Shown: positions 56,333 through 64,000 of the stretch, one piece after another
Position numbering within the stretch: the stretch's first letter is position 1
Layout of the letters: every line of letters starts with the position of its first letter
Assembly: GCF_024679245.1 (NCBI RefSeq)
Contig: NC_090179.1
Span: forward strand, 2,602,820-2,666,819
Source: Pseudorasbora parva
Lineage: Eukaryota > Chordata > Actinopteri > Cypriniformes > Gobionidae
Direction of reading: 5' to 3'
Length of the DNA: 64,000 nt
Position numbers and translations under genes: made by a program
Notes under the pieces: model-generated
What the model was told of the DNA's origin: nothing
The model's database searches: none
Seen by the model: only the letters and a program-made list of their open reading frames with translations

Positions 56333-57900
56333 AAACTGACTTCCCTACGGACTTACCTTCAACTGCGTTGTGATACGCAGCTATTGCTGTGACGTACACT
56401 TTGAGGGTGGAGGGATACAGCCTTCGCTCCAACCCATCTTGCAGGAAAGAAAACACGACGGCAATCGAACACCTTTGGGGGTCTTCGCGGTGGGAAGAAC
56501 ACCACTCAACGAATAGGTTCCACTTCAAAGCATAGAGGTGCCTCGTAGAGGGGGCTCTAGCCGAAGAGATGGTGTCTACCACTGCCTCTGGTAGCCCACC
56601 TAGAACCTCCGCGTCCCATCCAGGGACCAGACATGGAGATTCCAGAGGTCTGGACACGGGTGCCATAGAGTGCCCCATCCCGGAGAAAGAAGGTCCTTCC
56701 TCAGGGGAATGAGCGAAGGAGGGGCTGTCGCGAAGAGAGTTAGTTCTGCAAACCAGGTCCGGTTTGGCCAATAGGGCGCAACTAACAAGACCTGCTCCTC
56801 GTCCTTCCTGACTTTGCACAGGGTCTGTGAGAGAAGGCTCTATGGGGGAAACGCATACTTGCGTAGGTCCCGGGGCCAGCTGTGTGCCAGTGCATCCGTG
56901 CCGAGAGTGATCCCGGTCAGGGAATAGTACAGCTGGCAATTGGTCGAGTCCGGAGAGGCAAACAGGTCTACCTGTGCGGTTCCGAAGAGGTCCCATATCA
57001 GCTGGAGTCACCACTCTTCCGGAGGTGTCGGCTGCCGAGAGAGCCCGTCGGCTGTCCGGTTGAGCACACCTGGAATGTGAATAGCCCGAAGTGACCTCAG
57101 CTGTTTCTGACCGTCATCCTCAGGTCCCTGCCAATGTCATCAGCCAAAGTAGCAGCCCTCTGCTTTGCAGCAGGAGGACTGCTAGATCGGGGGATGCGCA
57201 ATGTTTCTCCGCCTCTTTTGAGGTACTGGAGTCTGGACCAGAGCACTGTGATTGTCATATTCCCACAGTGGGAACATGATTCATCTATGAATGCTGCCTC
57301 AGCTTGCTGTACTCCCAAACACGTGGGACATCGAACATGACTGTCAAGCGGGGACAGAAATCGACCGCACCCAGAAACACGGTTTTAATGACATTTTGAA
57401 AAAGACGCAGAGTCAAACCGTGTTGCTAGGATGAAAAAATGCTCTTTTAGCGTGCTGAAGCACTCAGGGTGATGACCGCGGCTCACGCAGTTCGGGGGTG
57501 CAAGCATGTGTGAGCTTTAAGAAAGGGAAACGCCCAGTGAACCAACAAGTTATTTTATGAATGAAGAAGCGATCACTCGCTGACGCACCGTCACACCCGC
57601 ACTGGCAGCAGCTTTGGTTTCTCTCACGAGACACAGTCTTAACAACACTCTTCGTAGAAACAGCACGATGCACTGTTCGGCTCCGAAGTAGAAAGCGCTG
57701 ATATACCATTTCACTTCCTTATTTATACCCGCGCTGCAGGGCGGAGCGTGGAATGTGTGGATCGAATGCCAATCTCCATTGTCTCGTTTTTAACACACTC
57801 GAACTAGATTGGTCTCTGAAATCAGATCCCAATTCGTCGGTCAGTTCCGACGTACATCGAACATGACCGAGAGAGAAGTTTGTTCGTTTAGGGCTACCGT
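56333..57900 (-). pseudogene. second DIRS element, internally deleted (gag start joined to RNase H/recombinase)
   Basis: From right to left on minus: a terminal-repeat-like segment (57700-57880, with tataaataag and atcgaacatgaccgag), a gag start at 57394 (MSLKPCFWVRSISVPA then a frameshift to CPTCLGVQQAEAAF and CSHCGNM, the DIRS Cys cluster), continuing to about 57097. It is joined directly to RNase H-end sequence (IHIPGVLNRTADGLSR), then QVDLFASPDSTNCQLYYS, LLVAPYWPNRTWFAELTL and the start of the tyrosine recombinase (ARAPSTRHLYALKWNLFVEW, LYPSTLKVYVTAIAAYHNAV). The recombinase catalytic domain and reverse transcriptase are absent. Confidence 0.75.
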
Positions 57901-58097
57901 AGAAACATGACTGCACAAAATGGTGACTTCACTGTAAGCTCTGTGGTGTATGTAGATAGAAACTGCTAATTATAAGGTAATTAAAACATTACGGTATATC
58001 ATGTAAGGTCTTTATACTCCACTGAAAATATAGTTATGTATATTATATTGCATTTCTGTCAATAGATCCTCATAAATACTGCACACTGCACCTTTAA
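57889..58097. repeat. right part of a TTAA-flanked MITE
   Basis: Ends cacactgcacctttaa with TTAA at 58094-58097; interior tttagggctaccgtagaaac and ggtctttatactccactgaa mark a common cyprinid TTAA element. The left end is missing, cut where the DIRS sequence ends. Confidence 0.55.
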
Positions 58098-58683
58098 GCA
58101 ATAGAATTTTTACAAAAGTTAAATAGGCCTACACAAATAAAAGCTGCATATGTCTTAAAAAAAAGTCAGCAACAATACAATGATTTTGATCGATTTGATG
58201 GTACTGAACCCTGAAACTACAACAAATAAATTTTTTTGGTTTGAATGATCTGAATATGTCCTCGGCCGCAATAAACCGTGACTGACTTGACTGCGTGTTC
58301 AAAGCTTATGTTAAAGATTTTTGCTATATGACCAAACATTTTACTGTAGCTACTGCCAACCTTTTTTGCATTTTCAAACTATCATCGGTTTTAGGTGAAC
58401 TATCCATTTATTTTCAGTGTCTAAAGGCAGAAACATTGCATGGTCCTTCTGAACATTATCATATCATTGTTGTGAGTCAAACCCATACATTTCTTTCTTT
58501 GCGTGTGTGTGTTTCTCTTTACCCCAGTATTAATGCAATCCTCTTTTGTTGTCTTTGCGCCACATATTATGGTCTCCAAACAGCAAGTTTTATTCAAAAA
58601 CTTGCATAATATCAGTCCAAAAAACGACTGACTTGTGATGCAGCCTAGAATCATAAATCATGTTGTGTTTGTTCATTTAGACC
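58098..58683. other. non-genic spacer
   Basis: No gene or element recognised; the frame at 58295-58609 has no domain. Confidence 0.35.
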
Positions 58684-60686
58684 CAGAGGTGGGTAGTAAT
58701 GAATTACATTTACTTGAGTACATCTTCTGGGTAACTTGTACTTTTAGAGTATATTTAAAAATGGGTACTTTTACTTTTACTCAAGTACATTTCTTGTGAA
58801 AAAACTGTACTTTTACTTCATTACATTCGGTGGCGTTCCTCCGCTACTGTCAATGGTAATAATTAATTCTATATTTTAAAATAAGTTATGACTATGACTA
58901 GTTCGCAAGTCTCGCGAAATGTTGGAGAGGCTGCTTCGCGAGAGGTGGATACGCATCACCCGCATAAAGCGTGCGTTTAGTCAGAAGATGATGGCCGAAG
59001 CAGAGGGACATGTGTGTGAGCTATAGGCAGATCACCCGTACATGGCCTTAAGTTCAGCTTATGTTTTCAGTCCAAGATGTCAAAAAGAACAGTTTCATAA
59101 TTTAATGCATGCTGTGTGCACCAAAATGAACTGACATCTCAGCGTACAATAATTCCAGCTCCTACCTGAGAAAACAGTTGTAAGTGTAACAATGATGCCT
59201 ATATTTGAAGACTATTAATGGTAATTTGGAAACTGTGTGAAATAGTATTACAATATAGGAAAAGTGCCCATACTGTCCAAGTGTTTTCCTCATATGCGCT
59301 CTTGTGCAAGCATTGACAAATCGTTTGAATCCTCCGAACAACACGTTCAGAAACAAACGTTCACATCTGCATATTTACATATCTTTTTTTTTCACAAAAC
59401 GAGCAACCTCATTGGCAAAATGTACCTTTGAAAATGATTTTTGAAAACCACAAAATACATACTAATACACACTGTAGTTTTCCAACAGAAATCAACACTA
59501 GGCAGGAAAAAATATTTTTTTTATTGTTTTTTTTTTAGACTATGAAACACGTGGGTACGAGTAAACGAATACATTTTGAAGTTTGCGTCACAGCTATATA
59601 TGTTCTGCTTTTTTGATTTACCACACTTGCTCGATAGCTCATCTGACACAAATTCGTATTTGCAATGCGAAAAGCTTGAGAACGAACCCCGTGAAGAACG
59701 AGTCATGATAAAAGAGCTCATAGACGAGATCTAAACACAAGCTAAAAATACATGGACACAATTTTATTTTTGTCACATTTGCTTTTGTTAACACTATGGT
59801 GTAGGTTTAGGGTTTAGTGTGGGTGTATGTTAAAAACACAACTTAAAAAAACATGCCAGATTCACACAAATCTGTTCCGGGAAAAAACTAGGCTTTTAGC
59901 GCCACCTAGTGGACATTTCACTTTGAAACTGTCGTGATATGTACGTATTGGTACTTATTTTGTGGTTTGCAAAAGCATTGCCACGGGTACCAATGAGATC
60001 ACGCTAAAAACAAAACAGACAACAACAGTCTGCAGTGTATACATACATTTAAAAATGGGACTGTATTTTTAAGAATGCATATACTTATAAAAATATAAGA
60101 ACAAAGTATGTTTTAAAAAGAGCTGTGGTTAGCCCAGCACACCATTAATTTACACTGTTTAACATTAAACACATTAATTTACATTAAACACACACACACA
60201 TATATATACACACACATATATCATCGCTGCCCGATGAAACTCACGTATGTCCAAAACGGTAACTTTTCAGGAAGTGAAAAAAACACTGTATTTCAAAAGC
60301 AGTTGAATGTAACGTTGTCATACTTGGTAAGGCATCTTTACATGTAACCATATTCTTACCAGTGTAATGATATAATCCAGATTGGACCAAAATTGAGTTT
60401 AAATGGATATACGGGCATATTTTACAGTAACGGTAGTCGATACGCGTTCTTCCGATCATTAATTAGAATGGACAAGTCGCGTTTCATATTTCACATTCAT
60501 TTTCAGCGTTTATTTGCGCATATTCTCAGCCTTAAATGCATGACTGTTTTGCCAAGCATTCTTACATATTCGGGTCGTTAGCGATCCGGATCTATATTTA
60601 ACGTGGATAGACCTCTACCTGGCGCGTAAAACTCCTGATGTTAGAGTAACACTTACATAAGAATAAAACAAAACCTATTTCGTTAC

Positions 60687-61011
60687 CTTTTGGAGCTTGG
60701 AAGGGTTCAGTGTGAGCAGATGTTATACCATCATCATATGTCCTTGTCAGAGCTCGTTTACCAATGCATTCAGACTCATATTCGCAATCTCAAGCATTTT
60801 CTCCAAACTCATTTTTAATGTCTTCAAAATCAATATTTTGCTCACTGACAGCTTCTTGAGCACATCCATTATCAAGAGACAGTGACACTAATATTTGATT
60901 GTGTTTAGTTCTTGCTCTCTGCTGTAAATCACTGAGCCATTTCAAGTTTTGCAGATCATAATTATTATCGTTTCGTTTTCTGTCAGAGGTAACTATGAGT
61001 AAAACGTCACT
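60687..61011 (-). pseudogene. unidentified coding exon inside hAT element, one stop
   Basis: A minus frame open from 61011 reads SDVLLIVTSDRKRNDNNYDL, QNLKWLSDLQQRARTKHNQI, LVSLSLDNGCAQEAVSEQNI, DFEDIKNEFGENA, a TGA at 60792, then DCEYESECIGKRALTRTYDD and AHTEPFQAPK to a gtaacg donor at 60686. Its residue composition (balanced, acidic with conserved-looking motifs) and good donor argue that it was protein-coding. I do not recognise the family; it may be the N-terminal region of the element's own protein or a passenger. Confidence 0.4.
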
Positions 61012-61221
61012 TCATCATTGCGTATCCGACATTGCCACCTTGTGGAATAAAGGTGAATTGCGCCCTATTTCGTCATCGTCCCCATGTTATCATTGTGCAA
61101 AAAAATATACCTAGCCTACAATCCTACACACCTTGGGTCATTAGCGACCCTATACAATTTTGACAAAAAACTAGTGAAAAAACAGGCATTAAATTATAAT
61201 TATATAATTTTTTTCTTGTTA

Positions 61222-62077
61222 TATTACATTTACATTTATGCATTTAGCAGACGCTTTTATCCAAAGCGACTTACAACTCAGGAGAACAGGAAGCGATCCG
61301 TCAAGAAGAGGCAACGAAACACAAAAAGTGCCCTAAATACTAAGATTTGTACACTGCTCAGAGTAGCAAAGACCAGAAAAGGAAAGAAGAAAGGAGAAAT
61401 AGAGGGGAAAGAAATTTTTTTTTTATTTTTTATTTTTTAATGTAAGATGAAGTGCTCATGGAAGAGATGAGTTTTTACCTGTCTTTTGAACGAAGTGAGT
61501 GATTCTGTTGTGCGTATGGAGGACGGAAGATCCTTCCACCAACCCAGAACAATGAAAGAAAAAGTTCGAGAGAGGGATTTCATGCCTCTCTGTGATGGTA
61601 TCACAAGCCTTCGCTCATTAGCTGAGCGAAGGCTTCTGGTGGGTGTGTAGACGCGTAGGAGTGAGTCGAAGTATGCGGGTGCTGCGCTTGTGGAAGATCC
61701 ATAAGCAAGAGTCAGGGCTTTGAATTTGATCCGGGCAGCGAGTGGTAGCCAATGCAGAGAGATGAATAGAGGTGTGACATGAGCCCTTTTGGGCTCATTG
61801 AATACAAGACGTGCTGCAGCGTTCTGGATCATTTGCAGCGGTTTGATTGCACAAGATGGAAGTCCAGCCAGAAGCGCATTGCAATAGTCAAGTCTAGAAA
61901 TGACCAGGGCTTGGACAAGAAGCTGTGTTGCATGCTCCGTAAGGAACGGTCTGATTTTCCTGATATTGTGCAATGCAAACCTGCATGACCGAGCCGTCTT
62001 CGAGATGTGGTCTTTGAAGGACAGCTGGTCATCAAAGATTACTCCAAGATTTCTGACCGACCCCGAAGGAGTATTGT
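61222..62077 (-). mobile_element. L2-type LINE, 5'-truncated, minus strand
   Basis: On minus from 62077 the end of a reverse-transcriptase protein is readable: SVRNLGVIFDDQLSFKDHIS, LLVQALVISRLDYCNALLAG, LQMIQNAAARLVFNEPKRAH, LFISLHWLPLAARIKFK and TSFKRQVKTHLFHEHFILH to a stop at 61437. The 3' UTR ends in the familiar cgctttggataaaagcgtct / ctaaatgcataaatgtaaat (inverse at 61222-61275). This is the C-terminal RT/thumb region of L2/CR1-like LINEs. The 5' part, including the catalytic YADD region, is missing. Confidence 0.85.
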
Positions 62078-62806
62078 TAAATCAATTCAATCAATATTGA
62101 ATATTGTTTAAAATGGATTGATTGAGGAATACTAAGAAGGTTGATGTCTAACTTTAAAAAATGAATGAGGAGCAGGGTAGTGAATGACGTCTGCATTTAA
62201 GGCTAACAGCTGCTTTATGTGAAAGCACGCACCTGAGAGAATTTACCGCTGATTAGAGAACCGGCTTTACTGACAAAATGTGCATTAACGATCGTCCAAT
62301 CGTGATCGGAGCAGCCCTACATTTCAGTAATGTAGACTTAATTGTTTGGCTGACTCAATTCGATTTTCCTACAAACCTTCCTCATCATTGTTGACCCTCG
62401 CAATCGCCTCAATAACAGCCCTATCATATTTAACACTCATCAATTCACACAGCTCCTTTAGAGAGACAAACATCCTGAAGGAAGGGAGAAAAATAGATCA
62501 GAAAAAATATAGCGCTATGCCCAGTCAACATTGTTTCACTTCACTTTGGAAATCCGTGCGTTAACATCTTCACAATACGATGAAACTTCACAAGACCGGT
62601 GAGATGCTTCCACGGGTGGGAGATACGCGCCAAGATTGACAGCTTTGACACCAAATGAATATACGTGAAAATCAGATGACATGATTTCACAACTTTCCAT
62701 TGGTCATTTAGATATGTGAAGCATACTGTATACGGGAATGAACCTGGACATTCAATCCGTCTAAAAATCGGCAAAATGGACATACATGGTTTTTATCGGA
62801 CAGCGA

Positions 62807-62809
<3 letters not shown>

Positions 62810-62841
<32 letters not shown>
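62810..62841. repeat. (TA)n microsatellite
   Basis: Short pure TA tract inside the hAT element. Confidence 0.9.
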
Positions 62842-62845
<4 letters not shown>

Positions 62846-63166
62846 TGGAGGTGTGTGAAAGCTCTCTAAGTAGTCTGAAATTCAGGGTTTTAGCTTCTTA
62901 TCAATCAGATCGAAAGTAACTACTAACTAAGTACTTTTTCATACTAAACTTCTAACTAAGTACTAAGTAGTTTTTTCATCTAATACTTTTTTACTCTTAC
63001 TCAAGTAACTATTACGCTTGTTACTTTTACTTGAGTAAATATTTCCGTAAGTACTTTTATTTTTACTTGAGTAAAGATTTTGGCTACTCTACCCACCTCT
63101 GTTTAGACCAGAGAAGAACTGGACCTCGACTGAGCCTGGTTTTTCTCAAGGTTTTCTTCTCCACTA

Positions 63167-63426
63167 AATGGTAAAAATGGACTGCACTTACATAGCGCTT
63201 TTAACAGACACTATGGCCATCCAAAGCGCTTTACATTTTGCCTCACATTCATACACCGACGGTGATGTCAGCCATGTAAGGCGCCATCCAGCTCGACGGG
63301 AGCAGCTGGGGTTAGGTGTCTTGCTCATGGACACCTCGACACTTGGTCAGGTGGAACCGGGGATTGAACCACCAACCTTTCGGTTTGTAGACAACCTACA
63401 CGAACCACTGAGCCACTGCCGCCCCC
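63167..63426 (-). mobile_element. tRNA-derived SINE, minus copy
   Basis: Inverse of the SINE at 16979: the B box appears as ggggattgaacc (63358-63369) and the A box as ccactgagcca (63409-63419). It has an extra ctttggatggccatagtgtc-type segment relative to the plus copy and lies just outside the hAT element. Confidence 0.8.
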
Positions 63427-64000
63427 ACATCTACTGTCACCTGACAGAGCTTGGGTTCATTGACTGGCTTGCTCAGTTGGGGCATAAGAGACAATTAATA
63501 TTCAGAAAATATAAATCAATCTTACTGTAGTGACACTAATTTTATTATAGCACATTTCACACACTATGGTAATTAAAAGAGATTAAAAGAGATTTACACA
63601 GAACAAAGGTATTAAAATAATCACAAAATAAAAGCAAGGCAAATGAAAGCAGTTATAAAAGGAATTAAAAGAGTAAAAAGATGATGCATAGGTCAACTTC
63701 TTGTCTGGCAGCCGGTTTTCCTGTGAGATTTTCCCATGTTTATTGTACTTTGTCCATGGTGTTCTTTCAGCACACCTACGTAATCTATTGGGCGTCTCAA
63801 TAGACCCGAGCAGATTTGCTCCCCGACTTTTGCATTAAACTCAATTCTTCAGCCACAGACTCAGACCATCAACGTGGTTTCATCTCTCAATTTCCCAATT
63901 AACATTTCAGAATAATTTATGTTTGTCTCTTATATTTAATTAATTTCCTCACTTGCTCTGGGACTTCCCCACACTGGTTCTTTTTCTCTGTGGATTTCTT
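63427..64000. other. non-genic end of window
   Basis: No gene. At 63540-63660 the phrase attatagcacatttcacaca and the following A-rich words resemble the 3' tail of a common fish short repeat. Confidence 0.35.

Larger units (their letters stand above)
58684..63101. mobile_element. hAT element (cagaggtgggtag ends)
   Basis: Ends cagaggtgggtag and ctctacccacctctg are inverse complements, followed inward by tacttttacttgagta-type words on both sides. A perfect 8-bp target duplication, tttagacc, flanks it (58676-58683 and 63102-63109), the hAT signature. The 4.4-kb interior holds an unidentified coding exon on minus (60687-61011), an L2 LINE fragment (61222-62077) and a TA microsatellite. No recognisable hAT transposase is left. 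Confidence 0.85.

Overview
The window looks like a piece of a teleost, most likely cyprinid (carp/zebrafish-type), genome. It contains GT-AG introns, tRNA-derived SINEs, long TA and CA microsatellites and an extreme density of fish DNA transposons. There are no operons, no CRISPR and no bacterial signals. Family names are from recognition of motifs; no database search was possible.

Only two loci look like ordinary host genes, both on the minus strand. (1) The 5' end of an mxra5-like leucine-rich-repeat gene: 5' UTR exon near 33150-33480, signal-peptide/LRRNT exon at 32407-32656, first LRR exon at 32169-32298. Its later exons are not in the window, so the left 32 kb is probably one giant, transposon-filled intron (or the gene is broken). 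(2) A one-coding-exon seven-transmembrane receptor at 52320-53147 with a 5' UTR exon near 53573-53780.

Everything else that codes belongs to mobile elements, often nested. 4445-11516 is a TTAA-flanked Kolobok-like element (THAP exon on minus, P2RX7-like exon on plus) split by a 5.6-kb DIRS-type retrotransposon (5551-11150) with an intact gag ORF, inverted terminal repeats and an internal complementary region, but no reverse transcriptase or recombinase. 13.5-18.8 kb holds a TIR element, a decayed C2H2 transposon protein cut by a SINE, and a broken Tc1. 19050-20287 is a piggyBac remnant. 20.4-28 kb is a decayed multi-exon hAT-like gene whose coding region was hit by a PIF/Harbinger element (22591-27019, TGA target duplication, MADF exon), which in turn received a second Kolobok-like copy and an intact Tc1 element. 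30.0-31.7 kb is a Tc1 fragment cut by another Harbinger-type element. 33.6-37.8 kb is an unclassified TIR element with an internally deleted ORF and a nested Tc1, flanked by an inverted duplication of the mxra5 first-exon donor region. 38.9-39.6 kb is a pogo-type MITE. 41.6-48.3 kb holds MITEs, Ulp1-like exons and nested TTAA elements. 48.7-52.2 kb is a gypsy gag fragment split by a hAT-like element carrying a second intact Tc1. 55.9-58.1 kb is a Tc1 remnant split by a second, deleted DIRS. 58684-63101 is a hAT element with a perfect 8-bp target duplication, containing an unidentified coding exon and an L2 LINE.

The clearest signs of recent activity are the two uninterrupted 331-aa Tc1 transposases, which differ by one residue. 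The most unusual structures are the gag-only DIRS element with a complete replication architecture, the 4.1-kb unclassified element, a perfect 106-bp inverted repeat and a perfect 75-bp direct repeat.
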